The translations under genes were made by a program, and so were the position numbers. Below are positions 10,901-21,837 of a stretch of DNA of 64,000 nt, one piece after another. Each line of letters begins with the position of its first letter. The stretch's first letter is position 1. This DNA is from Trogon surrucura (lineage: Eukaryota; Chordata; Aves; Trogoniformes; Trogonidae): NCBI GenBank assembly GCA_020746105.1, contig CM036622.1:43873477-43937476 (forward strand). Reading direction: 5' to 3'. The notes beneath the pieces are model-generated. The model ran no database searches. It was not told the origin of the DNA and worked only from the letters and a program-made list of their open reading frames with translations.

Positions 10901-13900
10901 ATGTTTTTTTTTTCAAATTCTGTGGGCTGCTTTAAATAAGTCTTGTCTTTCAATCTGTAACTGTACAAACTCCACTGCAAATTGTTTTAGTCTTTCAGAA
11001 GTATTCTTGAATGTCTCTTTCATTTCAACGCTAACAGTTTATTTTTAAAATTCTGTGTTAGAAGAAAGGTCCCTTTGAAATGGAGTATCAGATGAAAAGA
11101 TTACCATCTGAAAGATTAGCAACTCAGAAAATTCTTTCTGTGATTGGTGATTGCCTTGATAATTTTGGTCCTGGATGTGTGAGCGTGCAGAAGATACTTA
11201 ATGCTCGCTGCCCACTGGTGAAATTTTCCCATCAGCCAACAGGATTCCAGTGTGATCTTTCGGTGAGCAACAGGTGAGAGTTGGTTTTTAAAAGTTTGGA
11301 AAGAATACTGATGTACTTATGTTCTGAAAAACTGTAATGAAAACCGTTTACTCCTTTCTGTGTTCTTAACAATTGTGAATGTTGGCCCTGAAAGTAAAAA
11401 AAGCTTAGGTTTTAATGTACTTAAAATATTTTTCTCTAGTACAGGAAATACTTGCTAGCTGAAACTGAAGGCTTGAAAACCTCTCTATACAGTAATGTTG
11501 GCTTGTAAGGAGTTGGAAGAAGACAGTGTTGGTTCATCAGTACTTTCCTTTGTGTATATGGGCGTATGCGCAGCCTTCTTTTGACTGATTTCAGATCAAG
11601 AAGCTCCATTGTGTTAATTTTCAATGGTAGGGCTACTAGTTGTTTTGATGCCTTTTTTTTTACTTAAGGGTCTGCATACACCTGTTAGCTAAATTAACTC
11701 ACTGCATCAGCAAACAGCCTAGAGTTAGTTCCTGTCATTTAAGACCTTTCATAGCAGTGCCCAATAGAGGGAGCAGCCTTCTTAGAAATGCCTCTCTTTC
11801 CATCTATTTTTCCTCTTCCAGTTTGCTCTCATTTAGTTGACAGTAAAGCATAGTTTTGCTGTCGTTTTGTTAAGAAATACCCACCTAAATCCAATATACC
11901 GCCATAGCCCTGGCATAAAGGTACATAATGGAAAGTGAGTTACTAACTGTTGTTAGGGAATGGTAAATTTTGAGCGATTATTGTTCAGAATGCTTTTGAC
12001 AGGACTTCCAGTGCAGATTTTGTGATTTGTCTCCATCAGATACAATTGGATCCTAGGCTGAATTTTTCTGGATTACTCAAAATTGTGTTTCAGAACACAC
12101 AGGAGTTGTTAAGGCAGTACTGAGCAAATGTCTTACGGTAAAATTACTTTTGTGTGTGCAGCTACAGTGAAATTCAGTGTGCAGTTTTGTGCAAACTTCC
12201 TTGTAATTTTCTGCTGACCGTTTGGCTGGTTGGGAGCGTGTGTGTTGTCTTGTTATCATTTGGAGTAATAACAAACCTTGGTGGACACAAGGCAGCTTGA
12301 AATTTTACACGTCTTACAAAACTTTGACATGGTAAACTTCCCCTTTTAGAATAACTCATTGCAAGATTGGGAGTAAAAACTCCTGCAACTATAGTTTGAC
12401 AAGTGCTTTAGGTTAAAGCTGATCCCAAAGTTTTGCTCTCACATTGTGCTTCCATATTTCTTCTGCTTTTTCTTGCCCTCCCATTTGTACAGTACAGGAA
12501 TGTTTGTATGACCAGATGGTGAAGCAGATCAAAAGCTGGTCCATCTGAAAACCGTTATCCTTCCAGATTAGTCATTTTTTTTTCATCAGGACCAAACATT
12601 AGTCATTTGAAAATTATCATATTGACTTGTTTTGCGGATTTCGTTATGTCTGCACTTCATGTATTTTTCAGCACATTATTTTATCTTTAGATTAAACTTA
12701 TAAAAGAAGTTCTAATTGTATTTTATTATATATTAGGACAGAAATATTACCCAATGTACCTTAAAGGCATTTGTGGCTAAATTGTGTTTTTTGCCTTGAT
12801 TCTGCGTAGTTTCACTACTGAATACTTGATGATAATTTTTTTTTTATATATTTTTCTTCCACTGTGATACGGAACAAAGAAACGGGAAACAGTGCAAATG
12901 TGCTGTTATTATTTACCCACAACTGTATCCTTCTCACTGTGGAAAACTACCAGGTATTTAATCCTGGCCAGTTTCAACACATGAAAGTTAAGTGGTTTTT
13001 TTAGGGATGCCCTCTTCCCTTACAACTGATGCTCTAGGGCCAAAAAACAGACCCTGCATCTGGTGTTTCACAATTGTTTACATCTCTTTTCCTTTTCATT
13101 TCTTCTTCAGCATTGCTATAAGAAGTTCAGAACTCTTGTATATCTATGGATGCCTTGATTCCCGTGTAAGAGCACTAGTGTTTACTGTACGATGTTGGGC
13201 CCGTGTTCACGGACTTACAAATAGTATTCCTGGTACCTGGATTACAAACTTCTCTCTGACCATGATGGTCATGTTTTTCCTACAAAAGAGATCACCACCA
13301 ATCATTCCAACACTAGACCAACTGAAAGAACTGTCAGGTAAGAACAACTGTTCATGTGTTTGTTGAAGTGACTTTGACATGAGTTTTCCCTAAAGTGGTG
13401 CATAAACCCAAGCAATTTCTTTATGCTCTCAAATACTGATGCATATCATGTGTGCCTTAAGTTTGAGGGAATATGCAAGTTGTGAAAATAATGCACTTTT
13501 AAAGGGAAAATAAATCTATTTTCAGTACAATACTAAATCCTGGTTAGAGGGGTTAGGTTTGTTCTATGCCGCAGATAATTTAAAGTTATTTATTTTCTCA
13601 GTGCTCCCATACTGACATTTTTCTGCTTGTTTTGCTTTCTGTTTTTTAGAAGCCTTGTAGGGTCTGAAATGTCTCTGGACTTGTTGAGGATTTTGTGCAG
13701 ATTTATAAGCGTATTGTTTTATAGATTCCAAATGTTTAAAATAAAGGCTATATATTTTCCTCACAGTTTCTTGAGACTATTCAAGACAACTGCAAATAAT
13801 TCTTACATCTTTGCAAACAAGCTATTCTGGCTGTTTCACACATAGCTTTCAGAGTGTATTAACTTCAGTAAATCCTATGAAAAACCAAGAATGACACCCC

Positions 13901-16794
13901 AAGTTCTTGATTCCTCATTCACGCCTTCTTCTTATTGACATACCTCCTTGGAAGCTTTAAGTGAGGAAAAAGGTCTGTGTTCAGTTGCTTTAAAATTAAT
14001 TTAAACATTTTCATCAGAACACCTGTCCTGAAATTTTACAAAAATATTCCTAATTTTCTGAGGTTTTTCAGAAAAAGACAGTGGACACTTTGGGTCTGAT
14101 TTTTTTGAAACCCTCATATAGGTATTAACCTCAGACATTTGTGCTGCTGCTTAGCATATAATAAAGCTCTGTTTGCAGAGATATCAGGTTTGTTACTTAA
14201 AACAAGTGACTTAAAAGATACAAAGATGTCATATGTCTTATTCCTGTATGTTTCTTGAAATATGCCATTTACTCATGCTTCTTTTTCTTTACCTTTCCAT
14301 ATACTTTTTTTCTTTTACATCTTTAACCACTTAAGTTGAGTCTTAACCTGGAAGTTCACTTGTGAAGTCCAAATTTGGTTTACTTCATATCATAGCATTC
14401 ATTGAATTCAGTCTTGTCTGTTATTAGAGTTTTATTAAATGTACTGGCATTATATTATCGGTTCAAAATATGCTCACAATTTTTGTTTCAGATGAAAAAG
14501 ACAAGCACATAATTGGAGGATATGACTGCTCTTTTGTCAGTGATTTTAGCAAGATTAAACCTTCAAAAAATACAGAAACACTTGGTAGGTAAATCTTCAT
14601 GAACTTGTATTACTTTTTTAATTTTTATGAGCATATTGAAAATAAGCTTTTTCTTACTGTTATTGATGGGTATTGTTTTTCTTTCCCTTAGATGTATTGC
14701 TGGGTGACTTTTTTGAATATTTTGGAAACTTTGATTTCAGAAGGAATTCCATAAATCTTAGGAAGGTAAGTAAATTTTAATCTCTCATCATTAACAGTTG
14801 AATTTCTGTCTCCTGTTTGACAAACTACATAGCTAAGCAACAGTTTCTGTCATTTATAATTGCATATACAAAATACATTTAAATTGGTTGTATCCAGAAA
14901 CGGAGTCCTTTCTGTGAAGGAAGTTTTCTTCTCAAACCCTGATCAACTAGAGAACCATTAAGAATGTTTATAGTGTCATTACTTGGATGGGTTGGAAAGC
15001 ACAAAATCTTATGCTAAGCCTGTATGATTTTTCTTGACAACCCTGTAATAAAAGTGGTGATTCTAAAAAGCAGAAGCTATTTTGCTTCTGGGAGAGGAAA
15101 ATTTTTTAAATGTCGTGATGTGTGTCATAGCAGAAGTCTATAACAAACTCTGTAAACCATCTGAATTTGCATTTAAAGTTGTGAGTCCAGACCCAAAACA
15201 GTGTCTGCCTTAAAACTTACAACTCAGTTCTGAAACTTGGGTTTGGCACTTGAATTTCCTACTGCAGTTTGTATCAGCCTACAGTACTTACAGCTCAGTA
15301 AGCATGAGGGGTATTGTGATCATTCTATACTCTCAGTTTGGTTCACTTTAATCTCTGTGTGTGCAAGTATAATATAGATATATGTAATTGTAGTTACCCG
15401 AACTTCCACCTGTTCCTGCTGGGCTGCTTACAGGACAGAGGTTTCAGTGCCATGTTGCTGTGTGAACATTCTTGTTTGTGCTCTGTTTCCTACTTGGGCA
15501 CTGTGGATTACTGGCCTAAGAGCTTTTTCTGCCTCTGCGGTTTGATCCTAGATTCATTAAGCTGGAGAACTTTTGTTTGCCATTAAGCCTTACAGAAAGG
15601 CAGGCAAAAACATACGTGTGTTGAAGTCTGGGCTAGCCAGGGGAAATGTCTGTGCTGCTGCTGTTTTTCTAGGACTAGTCAGTCCTCTCGGGCCAAGAGT
15701 ATGCAGCAGTGCAGGGACACTTCCCACACTGGCAGTAGCTGGTAGGTGCCTGCTAGAGCTGCAGTGAACGTCTTGAAAAGGTTCCGTAATACCGAGCAGG
15801 TCAGCTAAGTAGCACTGATGGACCCTGAGATGGAAGTGCGTTTCAGTGGGAAACTACTTAGTTGTCAGCAATTTGCATTGTACTATACCAAGTGTCCAGA
15901 AGTGGACCATGACCTCAGTAGCTCTGTACTTAAAAGGCAGACTGAACTGGGACCATTTTCAGCCAAGGCAATAATGTTGTTTTGTTATACCAGCTTTTAA
16001 TGACCACTCCAAGAGGAATGGTTTTGAACAGTTTAAGTGCTTGTAGTAGTTAATCAAAGCGGGCTGTGCAGGTTAATATGACAGTCTCATGCTGCCCATA
16101 CACAAATGGAGACAGGAGTAGGAAGCTGCAGTGAGTTCTGAGGTTTGTGCAAAAGCAAATGGCAGAACAGCCAAAAAGACAGTCTAAGCTGTAGCTGTGT
16201 GTTCTTTGCCTTGAAGGAAATATAAGCTGAATGTGGCAATGGGAACCACCACTTAGAGGATTGAGACAACAGGAATCATGCAGTCAGGTTGACAATAAAA
16301 TTAACTTGATTAATAATGACTTTTTTTTTCCCCTGAGTTGTTCTTTGTCAAAATGCTTCTACTCTTAATGCATATGTAGTAACTCAATGATTTGTTATTT
16401 GTTTAGCCTATAATGCATATATGCAACTTTGGCTTTTTCTTTACACTGTCTGCAGGGAAAAGAAGTAAATAAACCTGAGTCGTCTCCTCTTTATATCTGG
16501 AATCCCTTTGAACAAGACCTTAATATCAGCAAGAATGTTAATCAGCCACAGCTGGAGAAGTTTGTAGCCATGGCCAGAGAAAGTGCTTGGATTTTACAGA
16601 AGGAAGATAAAACTCAGCAAATGATCAATAAAGAGCCTTGGGGACTGGCAGCCCTACTGATACCCTTTGGAAAAAGTAATTCCAGCAGGATGAGGAATAG
16701 GATGAAAGGAATAGGAAGTGAAACAATCAGAAGCCTCTTGGACTCTTTGAAACTAAGTAATGCAAACAGTCTACAAAAAGCAGTGGGAAAATGA
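1778..16794 (+). CDS. MTPAP: Mitochondrial poly(A) polymerase, nine coding exons
   Basis: This enzyme adds poly(A) tails to mitochondrial mRNAs in the matrix, which completes some UAA stop codons and affects mRNA stability. I join nine exons: 1778-1955, 4247-4419, 4973-5206, 5523-5747, 11062-11273, 13111-13337, 14492-14584, 14692-14765 and 16456-16794. All have GT-AG borders, and the total of 1,755 nt gives 584 residues; human MTPAP has about 582. Residues 1-54 are Arg-rich with no acidic residue (targeting sequence). Residues ~83-145 form the RRM-like domain (RTVLIKCP). [18 protein letters not shown] (240-257) is the nucleotidyltransferase signature with catalytic D253 and D255; D335 in GFQCDL is the third. 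The PAP-associated domain covers roughly 449-500. ATG 1778 has G at -3 and +4. An in-frame ATG at 1646 is probably upstream of transcription. No frameshift or premature stop is seen. Introns 1, 5, 6 and 8 show no other gene. Confidence 0.95.
4247..4419 (+). CDS. MTPAP: MTPAP coding exon 2 (start of RRM-like domain)
   Basis: The acceptor is TTTCTTCTCACAG and the donor is GTAAGT at 4420. The exon begins in a split codon and ends in phase 0. It encodes the basic linker and the first part of the RNA-binding-like domain, including [20 protein letters not shown] and the HFFYENR segment, which align well with human MTPAP as I recall it. Confidence 0.93.
4973..5206 (+). CDS. MTPAP: MTPAP coding exon 3
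   Basis: This is a phase 0 to phase 0 exon of 78 codons. It completes the RRM-like domain ([18 protein letters not shown]) and continues through a divergent linker to IQKLCHAGS. The acceptor follows a T-rich tract ending TTTTAG and the donor is GTAAGT at 5207. The Ser/Gln/Glu-rich linker is the least conserved part of the protein. Confidence 0.92.
5523..5747 (+). CDS. MTPAP: MTPAP coding exon 4 (catalytic DxD)
   Basis: These 75 codons carry the pol-beta nucleotidyltransferase signature. [19 protein letters not shown] contains the helical-turn GS pair and the metal-binding D253 and D255. [12 protein letters not shown], just upstream, is the helix before the core. The donor is GTAAGA at 5748. 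The following intron is the longest (5.3 kb) and holds most of the gene's transposon insertions. Confidence 0.96.
6180..6200 (+). repeat. (GT)n microsatellite in MTPAP intron 4
   Basis: About ten uninterrupted GT dinucleotides start near 6180. Confidence 0.85.
6612..7050 (+). mobile_element. CR1 LINE 3' fragment (intron 4, sense)
   Basis: This is a 5'-truncated CR1. It begins in the end of the reverse-transcriptase frame (translating near AGCCTGGAGA-type sequence), passes through the typical [18 protein letters not shown] region and the weakly conserved stop, and ends with GGATTGGACTAGATGACC and a degraded ATTCTATCATGATTCTGTG tail. It lies in the same direction as MTPAP. It belongs to a different subgroup from the copy at 7.8 kb, judging by the tail sequence. 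Confidence 0.88.
7805..8233 (+). mobile_element. CR1 LINE 3' fragment (intron 4, sense)
   Basis: This second 5'-truncated CR1 starts near GGAGCATCTCCCTTATGAGG and ends with AACATTCTATGATTCTATG. Frames in this stretch encode the end of ORF2 ([20 protein letters not shown]). Its last ~310 bases are nearly the same as the copy at 39.16-39.49 kb, with about a dozen mismatches by eye. Confidence 0.9.
8926..9924 (+). mobile_element. Solo LTR of an avian endogenous retrovirus (ERVL-like)
   Basis: A ~1-kb noncoding LTR begins TGTGGTGGGTTAACCCTG and ends in an AAACCCAAGAGA segment. It is flanked on both sides by the 5-bp direct repeat GTAGG (8921-8925 and 9925-9929), which fixes its borders and shows an insertion that has kept both ends. 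It contains the pyrimidine-rich and TGCTCC-rich interior I remember from a common avian ERVL-type LTR. No internal viral coding region is present, so it is a solo LTR left by recombination. The terminal GA instead of CA shows decay. Family assignment rests on memory and on the 5-bp duplication. Confidence 0.82.
10269..10402 (-). mobile_element. CR1 3'-end relic (intron 4, antisense)
   Basis: The sequence CATAGAATCACTACAGTTGG followed by AAATCATCTAGTCCAACCGTCAA is the reverse complement of a CR1 3' end. It fades out near a CAGGGATGGCGAT motif. It is short and diverged. Confidence 0.8.
11062..11273 (+). CDS. MTPAP: MTPAP coding exon 5 (third catalytic Asp)
   Basis: The exon encodes residues 271-340 plus two bases, including [32 protein letters not shown] and GFQCDL with catalytic D335. 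The acceptor reads TTAGAAG, a NAGNAG arrangement, so the first Lys codon may be alternatively included. The donor at 11274 is GTGAGA. Confidence 0.95.
13111..13337 (+). CDS. MTPAP: MTPAP coding exon 6 (central domain)
   Basis: Exons 5 and 6 join as AG|C, giving Ser341 followed by [20 protein letters not shown]. The exon encodes [18 protein letters not shown] and [13 protein letters not shown], the central helical region typical of non-canonical poly(A) polymerases. The acceptor has a long pyrimidine tract ending TTCTTCAG and the donor is GTAAGA at 13338. Confidence 0.95.
14492..14584 (+). CDS. MTPAP: MTPAP coding exon 7
   Basis: This short exon begins and ends with split Asp codons (G|AT on both sides). 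It encodes the segment ending [13 protein letters not shown], close to the human RIKPSQNTETL. A second GT four bases downstream of the chosen donor (at 14589) would break the frame with exon 8, so the GTAGGT donor at 14585 is preferred. Confidence 0.9.
14692..14765 (+). CDS. MTPAP: MTPAP coding exon 8 (PAP-associated domain)
   Basis: This is a 74-base exon separated from exon 7 by only a 107-base intron. It encodes [20 protein letters not shown], the conserved opening of the PAP-associated domain. The donor GTAAGT at 14766 leaves phase 0 for exon 9. Confidence 0.92.
16456..16794 (+). CDS. MTPAP: MTPAP terminal coding exon 9
   Basis: The exon opens with [19 protein letters not shown] and continues through [15 protein letters not shown] and ESAWILQ, all close to the human carboxyl region. 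The last ~60 residues are basic and Ser-rich. The TGA stop is at 16792-16794. The coding sequence contains an AATAAA hexamer (within the codons for Asn-Lys near 16626), which is probably not used. Confidence 0.95.
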   Translation, partial: GKEVNKPESSPLYIWNPFEQDLNISKNVNQPQLEKFVAMARESAWILQKEDKTQQMINKEPWGLAALLIPFGKSNSSRMRNRMKGIGSETIRSLLDSLKLSNANSLQKAVGK

Positions 16795-17345
16795 CTTTCA
16801 GCACAGAAGCAGAGTAGCTTATATTCTGTTCTAGGAATTGAATGTGACACATAGTCGGAAGGACATTACTTTTAGTATTTCTATTATGGTGGAATTGAGA
16901 GTCAAATAATCTCTGTTTTCCATCGTGATGTTTTTTGTACAGGTCTGCTTTCTTTCTGTACATTTGTCCTCCTTACTCTTCACTTTTCCAGTTGTTTTAT
17001 GAATGAAGAGCATTCAAATGCAAGTTTTACAGATACATTTTGGAAGTAGCCTTCAGTTGGGCACTCTAAAAAAAAAAAAATGAAAAGGACTGACAGGAGC
17101 AGCATGGGAAAAAACCTTTGGGAATTCTGTTGGCCAACATACAAATGATATGTTAAATAAAAGCTCAAGAGACAAGCACCTCTCACTGAAACCACAGCTG
17201 AAAAGAAAATGAATGTTAGAACCATTGCTTCCATTCCAGTCATGTTCTGGAAACCAGTAAAACCAAAGTGCATGTATCTGTTTTTGCAGTTGTTTTCCAT
17301 TCATGTAGATAGTGCCAAAACAAAATAAAGAGAATGGAATTAGAT
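16795..17345 (+). other. MTPAP: Likely MTPAP 3' untranslated region
   Basis: Two AATAAA hexamers follow the stop codon, at 17156-17161 and 17324-17329. The second is followed within 20-60 bases by GT- and T-rich sequence, so it looks the better cleavage signal, with an end near 17,345. The A-run at 17069-17081 is inside this stretch. The end point is inferred. Confidence 0.5.
17324..17329 (+). terminator. Candidate poly(A) signal of MTPAP
   Basis: A canonical AATAAA lies about 530 bases past the stop codon, followed by GT-rich sequence. An alternative AATAAA is at 17156-17161 with a weaker downstream context. Confidence 0.45.
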
Positions 17346-17349
17346 AGTA

Positions 17350-20255
17350 AGGTTTGCTCTCCAAGGGTTGTGCAGCTGTTCTGTATTGGAAAAGTGATTT
17401 TGCTGTTGTATTTACCACCTGATCTCAAATTTCTTCAGTCAACTCTTGTTTTCTATACCCGTGGGACTGGTTCCCACCTACTCTTTCATATACACTCATG
17501 TTTCTCATTTTGCCTTCAGCTTACCTTTAAACTGGTATTTCAGGTTCAGGCAGGGACTTTTGTATGCACTTCTTGCCTTGTCACTCACCTCAAAATTGCT
17601 GCCTGCTAGGCGACACCAAAGCCTTCCTCTCACTATTGCTTCCCAAGTTCTCTCTCACTATTGCTATCCCTTGCAGAGATCCATCAGGAATTGTATATCA
17701 TGCTGCAGTCCTGTTCCAGTTCTTGCCCTGTTTTTCAGATATTCAGCAGAATGGTGCTGTTCCCCTTCAGATCAGTTGGGCCAGTGAGAGTCAATGCTTC
17801 TCATTGAGTTCTCTGTCCATCTGCCACAGAAGATCGTGTTTTCAGAGGAAAAGAGAGGGGTGAGGGAAGGAAGTCAGAAAGGCAAATGGAGAGTAGACAA
17901 ATGTCAGAATACTCAGGAATGTACCTGGAAAATCTACCTGTCCAGTTTGAGAGCCACTTGTGCATTAAAACTTAAAGGTAATGGTTATAATGCTATGTAC
18001 TGTTGTCTTTATTCTTAACAGAAATGCCATAAAAGAAATTACTGTAACTCAGAAATTATCAGGCAGATGCAGCATCAGTGTTGATGATTACTGTTTCAAT
18101 ATCAGTATTTTTTGCTGCTTTAATGTTGCAGTGGTATATGATTTTGTGTAGACTTTCTTTCTAATGATGTAGTTTGAACATTTTAAAATGAACATTTTAA
18201 AAATGTGTTTGTTCTTTTCCCCGAGGTATCATTTGTTGGAAATACTGTGGGCAGCAATGCATGCTTCCAAAGTAATTGTAAAAACTGGGCAAGGAAAAGT
18301 ACTTTCCAGCAGCTGGCAGACTAAAGGGTTAGACCTTTAATGGCAGGAAGTCACTCTTACAGATCTATTCCACATTAGTTTATCTGGAATTTAAAATAAT
18401 ATTCATGTGTGTTCATTTTTGATCCATACGTATTTTTTTGAGTAATGACTCAGTCATTATCTTGGTCAAAGGAATTCTCCTACTAAGTTCTTCAGGATTG
18501 AGCCTTGAACTTCAGACTTAGTTTTCTATCTAAATCCTGGTGCTAGTGTGTGAACTGGAGGGCTGATGTGAAGATTGTTGTTACTGGTGCTAACCCAAAG
18601 CCTTTGGTAGCAAACTTGGCACTGATGCTGCAAGGAGTCTGTCGCTACCTTAACTACCTTAAATCTTTACAGAACCTAGAGGTGTGTTTTCTGCAATAGA
18701 CGGAAGCATTTTGAAGATCAGGGCAGTACTTGAGTATTTGTAAGGTTTGATTTTTACAGCTCAACAAAATGAGTAATACTGCAATGCAATAAAAACCAAA
18801 TAGCTTGACAGGGGCAGAAGTGTGCAGCAGAACTGAAGCAGTGTATACCTACTTGCCTTATATTCACAGCACACATATATTCACACACACGCGGATAGGA
18901 AAGATTTTCTAAGAATTTTGATGCATAGACGGAAGACACTTGTAGTGAAATACCAATAAACTTTTTTTTTTTTGTACAGTTGAGCCACACTGAAGCACAT
19001 GCTTCATTTATAAATGTGTAGAGGTGTTCAAGCTACTTAGTATTCCTTAAAAGGCAGGGCAGAACATGGATACTGTACGTGCAGCACCTTTATAGCATCA
19101 CTTTTATGTTTAGACTGCCTGTCCCTTTTGGGAATAGTTCTGAACACTTGTCACGGCTGCAGACCAATTTCTGAAAAGAAAAGAAAGAAGCCAAAAGCAG
19201 TGTTGTAGCATTGGAGATGCACAGGTGATTGTCTCTGACTCTGCGTGTCCAGGGAACTGGAGGCCAGCTGCTGCACGAGGCCAAGAGGCTCAGAGGAGCA
19301 GCTGTTGGTGGTGGTGTAAGCCCGACGGGCAGCTCTCAGAGAAGGCTGCTGGCTGGGGCTGGAGAGCTGTCCGTAAGCTTCCCTGGATCATGAGCCGTGT
19401 CTGGAAGAAGAACTGCATGACACTGAAGGAACTGAAGCAAACCTGTGGAAAGAGAACCAGACAGAGAGGAGGAGGACTAAGTCTTGAGGGTGTCTTTTTA
19501 GCAATTAGGAGAGATAGTGTGATTATAATTTCCCGAGGGCAGCAGCCTTGTCATATTGAGGATGGTTTGAAACGATCAGTACGGCTCTGACAGTAAAGAC
19601 AAGAGTAGGATATTTGTCGAGGAAGGACTATGGTGACTGTCTGGATTTGAGAACTCGTTCGTGTGGTCCAGAAGCATGTAAAAAATGTCTTGGCAAGAGT
19701 GAGACTTCTCGGCAAGAGTTACTTCTCGGATTTAGCACTGATATGCTACATTGTAGGGTAGGACTGTTGGAGAGGCCACATGTAAGTTTAATTCACACTT
19801 TAATCAGTGAATTAAACACATTTTTGCCCTTCTGCCCCTTCGCCTCACTGGGAATAGTTTTTAGTTCGGTCTCGCATTCCCTGGCTCTTAATGTGTTTAG
19901 GGAAACGGAAAACATTTTAAAAGTTCTTTGCCCTGAGAAAATGCTCTTTGGGACAATAACATCAAGTTAACATTTGTTGCCAGGGATTTTTTTTTTTCAA
20001 TTTTTGGGGTTTTTTTTATGTATGTTGGATGCTCGTAGAAGTTGCAGGAAGGGGTTTGGCTGCAACTGGCACTGCCTCATCATTCCACTGTAGCTTCCAG
20101 TGAATGTGTGGCCTTGGTCTACAGCTGACTGCTGGGTGAGCGGTTGCGTGTGATGCTCATGGCTAAGACTGAAACTGAAACTTCTTGGCTGATAGCAGGT
20201 GCTCTATTACTCTGCCTCATTTTCAAAACTACAGTTCCTGCCTGTGAATCTCCTT
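17350..20255. other. Intergenic DNA downstream of MTPAP, no gene seen
   Basis: I see no recognisable coding exon here. T-runs occur near 18961-18973 and 19985-20020. A GC-richer patch at 19230-19400 has an open frame of about 120 codons that matches no family I know and lacks convincing splice signals. It could be part of a noncoding transcript, but nothing here proves it. Confidence 0.5.
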
Positions 20256-20257
20256 TA

Positions 20258-20450
20258 GACTTTGGATTTGGAGGGACCACTGGACCTAGTCCAACCTTCT
20301 CCTCAGGTGGGATCAGATGTGAGATTAGATTAGGTTCCTCAGGGCTTTATCTAGCCAGGCCTTGAAAGTCTTCAAAGGATGTAAAGTGCACAGCATCTCT
20401 GGGCATCCTATTCCAGTGCTTGACTGTCCTCATCACCCTGCCGGGCTGTT
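20258..20450 (-). mobile_element. Old CR1 3'-end fragment, antisense
   Basis: The stretch with GGGACCACTGGACCTAGTCC, GATTAGATTAGGTTCCTCAGG, CCTTGAAAGTCTTCAA and CATCCTATTCCAGTGCTTGA is the reverse complement of an old CR1 3' region. The terminal octamer repeat is missing and divergence is high, so this is one of the older insertions in the window. Confidence 0.75.
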
Positions 20451-21837
20451 CTGTAACACACTGCCACATCCTTGTCACTCTTACTGGCTTCTTTCCTGAT
20501 CCTGACCCACAATCAGACCACCATCTGTCTCAAATGTTCAAGCTGCTCCTTTGTGTAAAGATCCCTCCCCCAATCTTTCCCGTCTCCCTTCCCTGTCTCT
20601 CCTGTGGAGCTTGTATCCATCCATCACTGCTCCCACCACGTGAGCTCTCCCACGGTACCTGTTATTCCAACAGTGCTGCAGTAACAGCACAAGATCTTGT
20701 TCCCCCTGCTTGTTCCCCAGACTGCCCACATTTGTGCCTGTACATCTGAAGGGGGTATCTGTTCATCCCTTTTTACTGTTCTTGAGGTCCCATAACGTAA
20801 CACCATGCAGAGACACTTGTGCAGGTGTGGAAGAGGACTTTGCTGCCCAGCAGAGCTTGTCAGCTTGGATTTGGCACATTACTGATGCTCTGTTACTTTA
20901 GGGTCCCGAGCAGTCGGGCTCTCAGCTGCAATGTAGCTGTACCCTGTGCTCATGCTGGGTCTGAGGTTGTTGAGGAAATGTATGCTTACAACAGCATGTC
21001 TTCGTTCTCGCAAATTTATTTTGAAGTTCAATTTAGTTTTTACTCTCGGAGAGGGTACGACCTGTGCTTGTACTTGACACAATTTTGTAACTTTGGAAAA
21101 AGGAAAGATAGACAAAGAACTTTTATTTAAATAATTTTGCCAACAAACTAGTTACAGGTACATGCCAAGTTCAACTAAAAGCAAGTTTAGGATTTCTAGC
21201 CTGGGCTGCTTTGGAGATCTGATGAATCAACAATTCTGAAGTTTTTCAAAGTGAAATCAACCTGTTCACTGAAAAGCTCTCTCTTCCAAATGCTTTGTCC
21301 TGCTTATTTCAAAATTACCACCAAGGTTCTCTTCTAGTGCCAAATTCTTGTAAACATCATATGTAATTTCGGGTTAGTTTGTTTAAAACAAAGGTTAGGA
21401 TTTATACAAGGCTAACCTGTGCCTGGAGATAAAATCTCTTCCTCCATAAATCCTTAGCTGATCCATTGCTTTTGCAATTTCGCATACTTTCTTTAAGCAG
21501 AGAGTTGTTTTCCATCCTTCTACAGGATGTTCCTGCTTCTTTCCCTCTCCCCATTGTATTTTCATCATATTTCGTCTGATCTGATCTGTAAAAATAGTAT
21601 TTCACTTGGTCCATAGTATTTTGTGGAGCAATAGTGAATACAGCCGCATTCAGGAAATGGGTATTTTTTAAAACACGGCTCTCGCATCGCAGTGGAACTT
21701 TTTTTGACTCCATACTTTTTTGTGCAGATTGAATCTCCATGCCACCTTTTCTGTGGCTTGCAGTGAGGTTAATCAGCTGGACTTGATGGGCCTCACCTAA
21801 ACTGAGCATTTATTTTTAGGAAGTTTATTCATTTTAG

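Noticed and set aside
16626..16631. AATAAA inside MTPAP exon 9 as a poly(A) site
   Set aside because: It lies in conserved coding sequence and would truncate the protein. Better-placed signals follow the stop codon.
19225..19590. A GC-richer 121-codon frame, possible retrogene or exon
   Set aside because: No family resemblance, no poly(A) tail at its end and no convincing splice sites. I left it as intergenic.
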